Positions 1 through 9,233 are shown, numbered from the stretch's first letter. The stretch: 19,470 nucleotides of DNA from JARROD01 sp037384225 (GCA_037384225.1 JARROD010000092.1:1-19470); one strand, 5' to 3'. Translations and numbers: made by a program. Notes: generated by a model from the letters alone, not told the origin.

Positions 1-140
1 CATAAAGTTCAAAACAAAGCTTTAATTTATAGCCTTATTTTTAAAAGCCTGCTTGATTTACGCTGTAATAAAGCTACATATTACCCGTAAGTCAGCCAGA
101 TCCCCGGCTCGTAACCGACGTTGTCTAAAAACATTGCCGG

Positions 141-3122
141 TTAAGGGTAGACAAATGCCGGTTGCGCGGGTTTAAACGTGTCGAATTCGACAACCGGCGT
201 CAATCCCTCTTTGCCGGAATCAAACTCTCCAGCTACCCACCACCACTGCCTGGCGGGATTCTGCATCACCTGCTGATAGTAGTCGGCAAAGGATTTTTGC
301 GTAACGCCAGCCACTGCGGCCGCCAGTTGTTCACGACGATCGAAACTTTTTACGTCATGCACGATATTGTCCCAATACCGCTGTGCCTGCTCAAACTGGT
401 TTTTCGGCTGCTCCTTCAGGTTCGCCATTACCGCCTGTTTGTGCTGCGTCAGGTCCGTCGGCAGTTCCTTGCCGAAACCTTTCGCAAAGCCGTTAATTTC
501 ATTGATAAGCCGTTGTACCGAAGCCACCGGCGACTGCACTACCAATGCAGTACCCGGCACTTCTTTAAAGGGCATTCCAGTGACAAACACCACATAGCCC
601 AATTGTTTCTCGGTGCGCAATTCATGAAAGAAAGGCGCCTTCAGTACCTGCTGCAGCACCATCATGTGCGCCATATCCTCAACACTGTCGTCCCGACCCT
701 GCAGATACAGAGTAACCGCGGCATCCTGGTGATCCGCCTCCACCGGCGTGTAGAGCCCCTTGCCTTTTTCGGGTAGTTTGATCACCCTCGCCTGGGGTAG
801 TGGCGATTTTTCCCCCGCGCCGCTCTGCACCAGTTCGCTTTGCACCCGCATCGCCAGTTTGTGCGCTTCTTTGCGGTCGTAATTGCCGTAGATGAGTAGG
901 TCAATATCACTATTAACAAACAGTTTGCGGGAAAACTGATCGAGATCTTTCAACGTTTTATTCTCAAGCGCCGCTATCAGCTTATCCCGTTCCCAATAGG
1001 GTTGAAAAATAGCCGCCGGCATTTCCCGCAGCAACTGCTGGTACGGGGGCTGTTTGCTGATGTTGCGCCATTGCCGAATCACTTCCTGTTGCAGGTTGGC
1101 AAAGCGCTCGGCGTTGAAATCCGGATCGGTGACCACACCGAGAATACGCTCCAGCAGTACTTTCTGCTTGTCATTGTATCCACTGACCCGGATATCGAGC
1201 CCGCGGGTATTGGCGTCAACGGAGAACTGCAATCCCGCTAATAACGCCGGATAGGCGAACTCGTTGAGCGAGTCGTTCACCATCCGCACATAGAGTTCGG
1301 TCAGCGCGGCCGTATCCGCCGATTGCGCCGCGGCCGGGGATTTTACCCGCAGAAACAGATTCCCCCGCGGCACCGAGAACTGATCGTCCTGTTTAAAATA
1401 GGCGCGAAAGCCCGTCGACGCTATAAGCTGCCGCGGCAGCGCCACCGGTACTGTTTTATCGTTGGTGTTTTTATCGGCTGTGTTTGTATCAATGCTGTTT
1501 GCGACGGCTTTAAGCTCCAACCGACGGGGAATAAACGGGTTTTTTTCCGGAAGCGCCAGTTCCGCGACCAGGTCGGGCTCGACAGCCGCCAGCGCCGGCG
1601 TTAACTTTTCCACCCGGTAGGGAGTCTGATACATATCCGTCACCCTGTCGGTGGCCACCGATTGCGCCTCGAGTGTTATGAGCACATTGCCCAGCCTCAG
1701 GTCGGACAAAAACCGCTTGATCAGCTTTTTATCGTAATGCGCGAACAAGTGGCTGCCGCGAAGTATGTCCTTGGGCTCAAAATAATGCATACGGTTAGCC
1801 AGCGCACTGACGGTTTGCATCGGCTCGGCTTTTTCCTGAAACCGGAAGGCGATATCCGCGAGCTGCCGCTGCTCCTCAAAGCGCCACCGGTCCAGCCCCT
1901 GGCGCTGAATCAGCTCAATAGTCTTAAAGACCAGCGCTTCGACTTTAGCCTGCTGTTTCACCCCCTCCGGGGTAAGGGAAATAGAGATGTCGAAAACAGC
2001 CCCTTCCCGACCCGACAGCCCTTCCCCTGCACTCAACCCTTCAGCCCAGCCTTTGCGCTTGAGCAGAGACAACAGGCTCCCTTCACCTTCATGCCCGACT
2101 AAATTGCCAATGTACTGCAGCGGCTTTTCGCGGTAATAGAGATCCACTCTGGGCAGGGGAAAACTAAAGGAAAGGTGGCGAATCTCCTGTACCGGCTTTA
2201 TAAACAGTTTCGACGGCAGCAAGCCCTTCGCAAACATCGGTTGCTCCGCCGGCGCGCTCTGCGGTTTTTCCGGGGCTTTGCCAGCCGTAGCGCCGGCGAC
2301 CTTGGAAAAACGGCTGCTGACCATGGCCTTCAAAGCCGACAGCGGTTCCTTGCCGAGTACCACCAGGGTCATGCGTGAGGCGGTGTAATGGCGCCGGTAA
2401 AACGCCAGTAAATCCTCTCTGACCGGATCCTGTTCCCGGTCCGCAAGCGTATCCAGGCTGCCGACGCTGAATTTGGCCAGCGGGTGTTGGGGGTTAACCA
2501 CCTGGCGCAGCACATCAAGGCTGCGACGAAAATCGTCCTTAATTTTCGCTTTGTACTCCGAGTGAACCGCGTGACGTTCTCGGTCTACATATTTTCCCGT
2601 AAACAGGGGGGAGATAAAAAACTGCGCAAAGCGATCCAGTGTCGGTTCCAGGTATGACGCTTCAATATCGAAAAAATAATTAGTATGTTCCAGGCTCGTA
2701 TACGCGTTGTGCGTGCCACCGTGGGCGCTGATATATTCCTGATACTCCCCGGGTTGCGGGTATTTTTTCGTTCCCAGAAACAGCATATGCTCCAGGAAAT
2801 GCGCCAGTCCCTGGCGGTCTTGCGGGTCAGCGCCACTGCCTACATACATATCCAGCGCGGCGGCGGCCTTATCCGTCTCCGGGTCGGAAATCAGCAAAAC
2901 CTGCAATTGATTTTCAAGCCGCAGGTATTCATAGCGACGCTGATCGTTCTCGCTTTTGATAACATCTACGCGGGAACCTGCCAGGGCGGGTACCGGTACC
3001 GCGGTAAAAACAAACAGGGCTACCAGAACAAAAGTCGTCCACCCCCCCGCTGCTGTGTGCCGGCGCTGAGACAGAGGATTAACCATAGAGGGCAGTACTG
3101 AATTTTTGGCTGAGGACTTCAT
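141..3122 (-). CDS. Periplasmic M16 (insulinase/pitrilysin-type) zinc metallopeptidase
   Basis: A large protease of the pitrilysin branch of family M16, which degrades peptides inside a closed two-half chamber. Seen, numbering from the ATG: the inverted zinc motif HFLEH at residues 108-112, and the third zinc ligand Glu189 in HSEYK, 77 residues after the second His as in E. coli pitrilysin. Near residue 835 is LRTEKQLGY, the conserved substrate-binding segment of the C-terminal half. Total length of 993 aa fits the family (E. coli PtrA about 960). The N-terminus has a basic region, then a hydrophobic stretch ending in PALA, which fits a signal peptide and periplasmic location. The frame also has a TTG two codons earlier, directly abutting the upstream stop. 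I prefer the ATG, which has GGAAG about 12 nt upstream. It is the last gene of the tusA-perM-M16 operon, 6 bp after perM. I cannot assign it to PtrA rather than another M16 subgroup. Confidence 0.93.
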   Translation of the reverse strand: MKSSAKNSVLPSMVNPLSQRRHTAAGGWTTFVLVALFVFTAVPVPALAGSRVDVIKSENDQRRYEYLRLENQLQVLLISDPETDKAAAALDMYVGSGADPQDRQGLAHFLEHMLFLGTKKYPQPGEYQEYISAHGGTHNAYTSLEHTNYFFDIEASYLEPTLDRFAQFFISPLFTGKYVDRERHAVHSEYKAKIKDDFRRSLDVLRQVVNPQHPLAKFSVGSLDTLADREQDPVREDLLAFYRRHYTASRMTLVVLGKEPLSALKAMVSSRFSKVAGATAGKAPEKPQSAPAEQPMFAKGLLPSKLFIKPVQEIRHLSFSFPLPRVDLYYREKPLQYIGNLVGHEGEGSLLSLLKRKGWAEGLSAGEGLSGREGAVFDISISLTPEGVKQQAKVEALVFKTIELIQRQGLDRWRFEEQRQLADIAFRFQEKAEPMQTVSALANRMHYFEPKDILRGSHLFAHYDKKLIKRFLSDLRLGNVLITLEAQSVATDRVTDMYQTPYRVEKLTPALAAVEPDLVAELALPEKNPFIPRRLELKAVANSIDTNTADKNTNDKTVPVALPRQLIASTGFRAYFKQDDQFSVPRGNLFLRVKSPAAAQSADTAALTELYVRMVNDSLNEFAYPALLAGLQFSVDANTRGLDIRVSGYNDKQKVLLERILGVVTDPDFNAERFANLQQEVIRQWRNISKQPPYQQLLREMPAAIFQPYWERDKLIAALENKTLKDLDQFSRKLFVNSDIDLLIYGNYDRKEAHKLAMRVQSELVQSGAGEKSPLPQARVIKLPEKGKGLYTPVEADHQDAAVTLYLQGRDDSVEDMAHMMVLQQVLKAPFFHELRTEKQLGYVVFVTGMPFKEVPGTALVVQSPVASVQRLINEINGFAKGFGKELPTDLTQHKQAVMANLKEQPKNQFEQAQRYWDNIVHDVKSFDRREQLAAAVAGVTQKSFADYYQQVMQNPARQWWWVAGEFDSGKEGLTPVVEFDTFKPAQPAFVYP

Positions 3123-3128
3123 CGACAA

Positions 3129-4259
3129 CTACACTTCCACTTCTGATCGTTGTTTTTTTGAATGATGCTTTTCCGTTTGCAGCTCGTTTTCCGGTTGTTC
3201 GCAGGAAGGCTGATCACGTGTTGGCCAGGCATTGTGGATGGCTTTGATCAAAGTTGCCAGTGGAATGGCGAAAAATACGCCCCAAAATCCCCACAATCCC
3301 CCAAAAACCAGGACCGAAAGAATAATCGCCACCGGGTGTAGATTGACCGCCTCGGAAAACAGCAGCGGTACCAGCACATTGCCATCGAGTGCCTGTATGA
3401 CCCCATAGACCAGCAACAAATAGAAAAATTCCGAATCCCAGCCCCATTGAAAAAAACCTATCATGGCGACCGGCACTGTCACAACCGCAGCGCCGATATA
3501 GGGAATCACCACCGACAGGCCGACAGCAATCGCCAGCAACAGTGGGTAATTGAGCTTCAGCAAAGTAAAGGCCAGATAAGATACGGCGGCGACGATAAAG
3601 ATCTCGATGACTTTACCGCGCACATAGTTGGCGATCTGTTCGTTCATTTCGTGCCAAATCTTGCTCATGACCGGGCGCTGCTTGGGTAGAAACGAACCCA
3701 GCCATTGCAGAATTGCGTCGGCATCCTTGAGGAAGAAAAACACCAGGATCGGCACCAGTATCAGGTAGACAAGAATCCCCACCAACACCGGCAAATTTGC
3801 CACCGAAAAGGAGAGGATATTCTGCCCCATATTGCCCAACTCCTTTCCGGTCAGGCTGATCAACTGCTCGATCTGGGTCTCGCTGAAAAACTGAGGGTAC
3901 TGTTCCGGCAGCAACAGCAAAACCTGTTTCCATTCACTGAGCATGCCCGGCACTTCGGAAAACAACTTCACCAATTGTTGCCACAAAATCGGCAACATCA
4001 CCAGCAGACCCGCGGCAAGGGCGCCGGCCAATACCAAAAAGGTCACGGATACGGCAATCAGGTGTGGGGCGCCAGCCTGCTTCAGCCGCTCTACCATACC
4101 CTGCATTAAAAACGCAATGATTACACTGGCGATCATGGGCGCAAGAATATTGCCCATGGTCAGAATAACGATAGTCCCCACCGTGAGCAGCACCGCCAAC
4201 AACACGGCTTCCTCGTCGGCGAAATAGCGCTCCATCCAGTTACGAAAAATAGTCAGCAT
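3129..4259 (-). CDS. perM: AI-2E family (PerM-like) inner-membrane transporter
   Basis: A 376-aa polytopic membrane protein of the AI-2E transporter family (formerly UPF0118). Hydrophobic segments lie at about residues 19-53, 66-92, 150-175, 210-262, 270-290 and 305-335. An amphipathic stretch at about 95-150 separates the first and second membrane groups, as is usual in the family. The substrate is unknown: family members include autoinducer-2 exporters and sodium/proton antiporters, and E. coli PerM itself is poorly characterised. The C-terminal tail (about 35 residues) is highly charged and cytosolic-looking. The gene starts 11 bp after the tusA stop with an AGGA upstream, and ends 6 bp before the M16 ATG, so co-transcription is likely. 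As I recall, perM lies next to bepA in E. coli too, and the same neighbourhood is seen here. The symbol is by family and context. Confidence 0.9.
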   Translation of the reverse strand: MLTIFRNWMERYFADEEAVLLAVLLTVGTIVILTMGNILAPMIASVIIAFLMQGMVERLKQAGAPHLIAVSVTFLVLAGALAAGLLVMLPILWQQLVKLFSEVPGMLSEWKQVLLLLPEQYPQFFSETQIEQLISLTGKELGNMGQNILSFSVANLPVLVGILVYLILVPILVFFFLKDADAILQWLGSFLPKQRPVMSKIWHEMNEQIANYVRGKVIEIFIVAAVSYLAFTLLKLNYPLLLAIAVGLSVVIPYIGAAVVTVPVAMIGFFQWGWDSEFFYLLLVYGVIQALDGNVLVPLLFSEAVNLHPVAIILSVLVFGGLWGFWGVFFAIPLATLIKAIHNAWPTRDQPSCEQPENELQTEKHHSKKQRSEVEV

Positions 4260-4270
4260 GACGGGTCCTA

Positions 4271-4510
4271 TCAGGCCTTTTTCAATATATAGATGTAATG
4301 GTTGTCGCTCTCGACAAAGCTGATCAGTTCATTGCCGCTCAATTGTGCAAAGGCGCGAAAATCGCGCACCGACCCCGGGTCAGTGGCAATCACTTTGAGT
4401 GTTTCACCACGATTGAGAGTGTTCAGCCCCTGCTTGGCTTTCAACAGCGGCATTGGGCAAGCCAGCCCGGAAGCATCCAGCGAGTGGGTAACAGATATAT
4501 CATCATTCAT
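4271..4510 (-). CDS. tusA: TusA-family sulfurtransferase
   Basis: A 79-aa cytosolic sulfur carrier. The hallmark CPMP motif is at residues 18-21, with Cys18 the expected persulfide-forming residue, followed by the family pattern LLKAKQGLNTLNRGETLKV and a later DPGSVRDF segment. TusA proteins accept sulfur from IscS-type desulfurases and pass it on for tRNA thiolation or molybdenum cofactor assembly. The linkage to bepA recalls Pseudomonas aeruginosa PA1006, a TusA-like protein next to the BepA gene (PA1005) that is tied to molybdenum homeostasis. This copy may therefore be that type rather than the 2-thiouridine TusA, which is inference from context only. It is the first gene of the minus-strand operon. 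The ATG follows GAGAG at roughly 10 nt. Confidence 0.93.
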   Translation of the reverse strand: MNDDISVTHSLDASGLACPMPLLKAKQGLNTLNRGETLKVIATDPGSVRDFRAFAQLSGNELISFVESDNHYIYILKKA

Positions 4511-4763
4511 CTAAATAGTTCTCTCATATAAACGTTTCTTTACACTCCACTAAATTTGAACAAATCCTGGATTTTCCACTCAAATCTGGGGATTTCCATC
4601 GCGTTATGATGAAATGGGGTTCACCCGCACTATGCAGTTATCCTGATACACGCTAAAGTATCGCAATTTACAGTTAGTAATCAGGTATTAAGCACTCTTT
4701 GAAGGCTAGCGCCCTATCCTTTATTGAAGGTTATGTGAGTGATTTAGTAGCCTGTTGAAACTC

Positions 4764-4785
4764 AAATCCAGCCTAAATCTAGCCT
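4764..4785. repeat. 11-bp tandem repeat upstream of bepA
   Basis: Two adjacent copies of AAATCYAGCCT, 10 of 11 positions identical, one helical turn apart. A further TAGCCT at 4748-4753 and an inverted AGGCTA at 4795-4800 repeat the core. A transcription-factor site is possible, but no known regulator motif is recognised. Confidence 0.5.
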
Positions 4786-4800
4786 ATTGATTGTAGGCTA
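4780..4800. repeat. 7-bp inverted repeat (hairpin) ahead of bepA
   Basis: TAGCCTA and TAGGCTA are perfect inverted copies separated by 7 nt, followed on the plus strand by AAAAAA. There is no U-tract on either side in the right orientation, so it is not a standard terminator. It lies 33 bp before the GTG start of bepA and could be an operator or a 5'-leader hairpin. Confidence 0.45.
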
Positions 4801-4833
4801 AAAAATGAGGATCCCTCAGGAGCAGACTTTACC

Positions 4834-6291
4834 GTGCACCCCGGAATCCGCAGTATTGCTGCAAGCGCTAAAAAATTTTTTCTTTGCTCCCTTCTGTTAT
4901 TGCCCCTTACAGTGCGGGGAGCTAATGTAAACCTCCCGGAATTGGGCGACGCCAGTTCGGCGTTGGTGTCGCCCGCCCAGGAATACGAACTGGGCCAAAC
5001 CTGGCTGCGATTGTACCGCAGTCGCGTGCTGACGTCCTCAGATCCTTTGCTCTACGACTATCTTGAGGGGTTACTGGACAAACTGGCCCCCAGCAGTCAG
5101 CTGAAGAACCAGCGTCTGGAGCTGGTCGTCGCCAAAAACCCCACAATGAATGCCTTTGCCGTTCCCGGGGGTGTTGTCGGTGTACACACTGGCCTGTTCC
5201 TGTACGCGGAGACTGAGCACCAACTGGCCTCCGTGCTCGCCCACGAACTTGCTCACCTGAGCCAGAGACACTTCGCCCGCGGTCTCGAACAGCAAAAAAA
5301 CGCTACTCTGCCAACGCTTGCGGCGATGCTGGCGAGCCTGGTACTGGCGGCCACGGCCGGCGGCGACGCCGGACTGGCGGCGCTAACCGCGACCCAGGCG
5401 GCGGCACTGGACTCACAACTGCGTTTCAGCCGTCAGAATGAGCAGGAAGCCGACCGCATCGGTATGCTGACCCTGGTCAACGCCGAAATGGACCCGCGAG
5501 CGATGCCGGAAATGTTCGAGCGCATGCTGCGCGCTACCCGTTACACCCGCCGCCCACCGGAATTTTTACTCACCCACCCAGTGACAGAAAGCCGTATCGC
5601 AGATTCTCGCAACCGGGCCACCCAATACTCCAAACGGCAGTATCAGGACAACCTCGACTTCCATTTAATGCGCGCGCGCGTGGCTCTCCTACACGAAAAT
5701 ATGCCCAGTGAAAGCGTCAGGCGCTTTGCCAATGAGTTGGAAGGCGATACGCTTTCACGAGACGCCAGCCGCTACGGACTGGCCCTGGCGTTAACGGCAA
5801 CGGGAAAATTGGACAGGGCGCGGAAAACCCTGGCTCCACTGCAGGAAAAATATCCTGACAAGGCTGCATTCAAAATCGCTGAGGCTGATATCGAGGCGGC
5901 GGCGGAAAATTACCCCAAGGCGCTGGAATTGCTGAGCACACGCCTAAAAGCGACACCCAATAACCACGCCCTGATTATCCGTTATGCGGAGCTGTTGATG
6001 CAGGCGGGCAACTACGCCCGTTGTGAGCAGGTACTGCAGGATTACTCACGCCAACGCGCGAACGATGATTATGTCTGGTACCTGCTGGCGGAAGTACACG
6101 GCCTGGCCGGCAATATCCTGGGAGTACACCGGGCCCGCGCCGAGTATTTCATTCTCAACGGTATTTTCGACAAGGCGACACAGCAACTGGAAAACGCCTT
6201 AAAACTCAGCAAGAATAATTACCACGAGAAGATACTGCTGCAACAGCGCCTGAAAGATGTGATAAAAATGCGCGAAAAGGCCACGCTTTAA
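4834..6291 (+). CDS. bepA: BepA-type periplasmic M48 metalloprotease/chaperone with TPR domain
   Basis: A 485-aa protein matching BepA (YfgC), which works at the outer membrane with the BAM and LPS-transport machineries, promoting LptD maturation or degrading stalled outer-membrane proteins. Seen: an N-terminal hydrophobic segment (about residues 14-29) ending in RGA, as in a Sec signal peptide; the zinc motif HELAH at 137-141; EADRIG at 205-210 supplying the third ligand Glu205; and His248 in LLTHPVTESR, matching the BepA His246 active-site plug. After about residue 275 the sequence is helical and repeat-like, as expected of the TPR domain. Length is close to E. coli BepA (487 aa). The start is GTG, supported by AGGAG at 4818-4822; the nearby ATG at 4805 is out of frame. 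It is divergent from tusA-perM-M16, and its stop overlaps that of the converging GGDEF/EAL gene. Confidence 0.95.
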   Translation: MHPGIRSIAASAKKFFLCSLLLLPLTVRGANVNLPELGDASSALVSPAQEYELGQTWLRLYRSRVLTSSDPLLYDYLEGLLDKLAPSSQLKNQRLELVVAKNPTMNAFAVPGGVVGVHTGLFLYAETEHQLASVLAHELAHLSQRHFARGLEQQKNATLPTLAAMLASLVLAATAGGDAGLAALTATQAAALDSQLRFSRQNEQEADRIGMLTLVNAEMDPRAMPEMFERMLRATRYTRRPPEFLLTHPVTESRIADSRNRATQYSKRQYQDNLDFHLMRARVALLHENMPSESVRRFANELEGDTLSRDASRYGLALALTATGKLDRARKTLAPLQEKYPDKAAFKIAEADIEAAAENYPKALELLSTRLKATPNNHALIIRYAELLMQAGNYARCEQVLQDYSRQRANDDYVWYLLAEVHGLAGNILGVHRARAEYFILNGIFDKATQQLENALKLSKNNYHEKILLQQRLKDVIKMREKATL

Positions 6292-9233
6292 GCGTTTGGC
6301 ATAGGGTTGCACCAGCGCCCCCGGCCCAGCCACTCGCCGATCCCGGCCACGGTCATGGGCCGGCCAATATAGTATCCCTGCGCCTGATCGCAGTCCATGC
6401 CGCGTAGTATATCCAGTATCGCCTGACTCTCGACGCCCTCCGCCACCACCTTCAGACCGAGATTATGGGCCAAGTTTATGGTCGAGTTCACAATAATTGC
6501 GTCTTGTTCATCCTCCAGCATATTAACCACAAAGGAATAATCTATTTTCAGCGCCTGCACCGGCAACCGCTTTAAATACGCCAATGATGAATAGCCAGTG
6601 CCAAAATCGTCAATCGACAGTTGCACACCCAGCTTATGCAGCTGCCCCAGTACCCGCAATGCCCGCACCGGATCAACCATAATCATACTTTCCGTAATCT
6701 CCAACTCCAGCGCTGACGGCAATAGCGCATACTTGTTCAACAGCGTCGCAATCTGGTCGGCGATCATCTCATCCAATAAGTTGCGGACAGACAAATTCAC
6801 CGCGACGCTGAACTTTAACCCCTGAGCCTGCCAGTCCGCGCACTGGCGGATACTGTTTTCCAATACCCAGAGTGTCATCGGTTGAATTAAATCTGTCATC
6901 TCGGCGAGCGGAATAAACTCCCCCGGCGGCACAAATCCAAGCCGCGGATGATTCCAGCGCAACAGTGCCTCGACACCGAAGACACGGCGCTGCTTCAAAT
7001 CCACCTTGGGCTGGTATTGCAGGGTTAACTGATCACGGCGAATCGCCCGCCCCAGATCTCCCATCAGCGCCAGCCGCTTGGGTGAGTGGGGATCGATTTC
7101 AGGGCTGTAAATACACACGCCCTGCATTTGCCTTTTGGCCCGATACATGGCCACGTCCGCATAACGCATCATAGTGCTTAAATCGCGTGCCTGATCGGGG
7201 TAAATCGAAATGCCGATACTGGCACTGACCTCTGTGTAAAATCCGTCCAGATTAAACTCTTTGCGAATCGCGTACAGCACCCGGTAACCGACCACCTCTG
7301 CCTGTTTGTAGCTGCCGATACTCGACAGGAACACCGCAAATTCATCCCCTCCCAGGCGCACTACGGTACCGGGAAGTTCATCCAGCTCCGCCTTGAGTCG
7401 CCGCCCCACCTGCTTCAGCAATTCGTCTCCCGCATGATGGCCGAGCGTATCATTGATTTCCTTGAAGCGATTCAGATCGATCAACAACAGCGCACAGCGC
7501 CCCTCTGCCTCGCCGCTGTCTGTCACTGAAAACAGCCGCCCCATCTCCCGGTAGAGAAAATTGCGATTGGGCAACTGTGTCAGCGAATCGTGGTTGGCCT
7601 GATGCTCCAGCTTGGCAAGGTAGCGGCTGCGTAAAGTCGTGTCTCGGGTAACACCCCACACTCGCATTAACCGGCCTTCTTCGACAATGCCAATCGCCGA
7701 CATCTGCATGTACAATTGTTCCCCTCTATGGCCGAGACAAACAAACTCCCAGTCCGTCAACCGGTAACGCCGGTCGATGAAGACCTCCAGATCCAGCCTA
7801 TAAGATTGTGAACCGCTGCCATGAAGACTCTGGCCCAGTGCCTGCTGAGCATTGCAATACCCGCACATCCTCGCCATCACTTCATTGCATTCCGCCAGTC
7901 TGGCTCGCTCAGTAATTTGCCTGACCTGCTCGGCTTTCGGTAGTGTGGTATCGACAGGCGGTTCGATATCATAACGCCAAATGGCCTCTGCGCTATTGCT
8001 GATAAAGGCCCGGTAGCGAGCCTCACTTTCCAGCAGTGCTTTTTCCCTCAATACACTTTCCGTAATATCATTTACCACCAGCAGCGTACCCGTGATCTCG
8101 CCGGCGCTGTTATTAATCGGAATCTTATCGACGTTCAACCAACGCTCCTGACCGTCGCCGCGTTGGCAGCGTTCCACTGACCCCAGCTGTGCCACACCTG
8201 TGCGCGCCACCTGCAGAATTTCCCGCTGGCGCAGCGGGGGATCATCCCAACCCATGAAAAGCTCCCAAAAATTCTTACCCACCGAATAACCGTCGCGGAA
8301 CCACTGATTGGCGAGCCGATTGCAACTTTTCACGGTACCCTGGTCGTCCAGGTACCAGATACAGGAGCGCATGGAATCGAGCAATACCCGCAACTCCCGG
8401 CGCTGTTGTTCAATGGTCTGCTCAATGCTTTTTCGATTACTGATATCCGTCGCCACCAGGCCGATCGCATGTACCTTGCCGGTATTATCGCCGATGGGAA
8501 ATCGCACCGACAGATAAGTGCTATCGGTAGCACCGAAAGTCATACTCTCTTCCAGTTGAAAAAGTCGGTTGCGCTTTAGCGTCAAGGCATCGAACTGACG
8601 TATCTCCCGCGCTCGCTGTTGATCAAATAAATCTAAATCCGTTTTGCCATAGATTTCGCTCTCGTTCTTGCCGATCAATCGGCAAAATTCCTGGTTGGCA
8701 AGCAAATACCGGCCTTTAACACACTTTGCCGTAATCGCCGAATTGGTATTGTTCAAAATGCTATAAAGCAGGTGATTTTGATCGCGAAGATGATCTTTTC
8801 CGATAGGTTCTGACTCGGGCGTCGGCGCCTGCCTTTTTGCCACCACGCCGCAGGCAACTCGCTCAGCACCACCATCCCGATAGGACCGTCCATTAAAGCA
8901 TACCCCGCGTGTTTTCCGATCGCCGACGAATTTTTTATCATCGAGCAGGTTCACATCACAGGAAAAACCCTCTCCACTATGCAGGCTTTCCTCTATCGCG
9001 CGGGAAAATAACTCACGGTCATCGGGAACGATCAGATCCAGCAGCGAGGTTATGTGTGTTAACGCCTTTCGAGAAACCTGAGTGATTGCAGCAAAATTTC
9101 CAGCAACCTGAATGTCGCCGCTATCCATATTCCAGTGCCAAACGGCAAGATTCCCGGCCTCGAGAACGCTGTTGATGAAATAGCTTTCATCACTTTGCTT
9201 CACCGAAGTTCTAGCCAACGTTTTATCTCTCAT
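6288..9233 (-). CDS. Four-PAS GGDEF-EAL cyclic-di-GMP signalling protein
   Basis: A 981-aa sensor that can in principle both make and hydrolyse c-di-GMP. By inspection: PAS-like domains at about residues 19-105, 155-270, 280-395 and 405-535, a GGDEF domain at about 540-700, and an EAL domain at about 715-965. The GGDEF motif is intact (RLGGDEF, about 626-632). The position of the inhibitory RxxD site five residues ahead reads ELPG, so product inhibition is probably absent. The EAL side looks catalytic: EALLRW, the NLS stretch, ELEITES, DDFGTGYSSL and AEGVES are all present. No transmembrane segment is seen, so it is likely cytosolic. PAS4 holds a C-x7-C-x2-C cluster (about 449-460). The frame opens at a TTG at 9248. 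I chose the ATG at 9233, though neither has a clear ribosome site. Ligand and output are unknown. Confidence 0.92.
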   Translation of the reverse strand: MRDKTLARTSVKQSDESYFINSVLEAGNLAVWHWNMDSGDIQVAGNFAAITQVSRKALTHITSLLDLIVPDDRELFSRAIEESLHSGEGFSCDVNLLDDKKFVGDRKTRGVCFNGRSYRDGGAERVACGVVAKRQAPTPESEPIGKDHLRDQNHLLYSILNNTNSAITAKCVKGRYLLANQEFCRLIGKNESEIYGKTDLDLFDQQRAREIRQFDALTLKRNRLFQLEESMTFGATDSTYLSVRFPIGDNTGKVHAIGLVATDISNRKSIEQTIEQQRRELRVLLDSMRSCIWYLDDQGTVKSCNRLANQWFRDGYSVGKNFWELFMGWDDPPLRQREILQVARTGVAQLGSVERCQRGDGQERWLNVDKIPINNSAGEITGTLLVVNDITESVLREKALLESEARYRAFISNSAEAIWRYDIEPPVDTTLPKAEQVRQITERARLAECNEVMARMCGYCNAQQALGQSLHGSGSQSYRLDLEVFIDRRYRLTDWEFVCLGHRGEQLYMQMSAIGIVEEGRLMRVWGVTRDTTLRSRYLAKLEHQANHDSLTQLPNRNFLYREMGRLFSVTDSGEAEGRCALLLIDLNRFKEINDTLGHHAGDELLKQVGRRLKAELDELPGTVVRLGGDEFAVFLSSIGSYKQAEVVGYRVLYAIRKEFNLDGFYTEVSASIGISIYPDQARDLSTMMRYADVAMYRAKRQMQGVCIYSPEIDPHSPKRLALMGDLGRAIRRDQLTLQYQPKVDLKQRRVFGVEALLRWNHPRLGFVPPGEFIPLAEMTDLIQPMTLWVLENSIRQCADWQAQGLKFSVAVNLSVRNLLDEMIADQIATLLNKYALLPSALELEITESMIMVDPVRALRVLGQLHKLGVQLSIDDFGTGYSSLAYLKRLPVQALKIDYSFVVNMLEDEQDAIIVNSTINLAHNLGLKVVAEGVESQAILDILRGMDCDQAQGYYIGRPMTVAGIGEWLGRGRWCNPMPNA

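Larger units (their letters stand above)
4511..4833. promoter_or_regulatory. Divergent intergenic region between tusA operon and bepA
   Basis: 323 bp without a gene, visibly AT-richer than the flanking coding DNA. It must carry the promoters of both divergent units, but I see no convincing -35/-10 pair on either strand. It does contain an 11-bp tandem repeat and an overlapping hairpin just before bepA (listed separately). There are also two similar blocks, GGATTTTCCACTC and GGGGATTTCCATC (about 4570-4602), that could be a degenerate direct repeat nearer tusA. Confidence 0.5.

Noticed and set aside
162..776. 204-codon plus-strand frame opposite the M16 gene
   Set aside because: Antisense to conserved M16 coding sequence, basic low-quality translation, no ribosome site.
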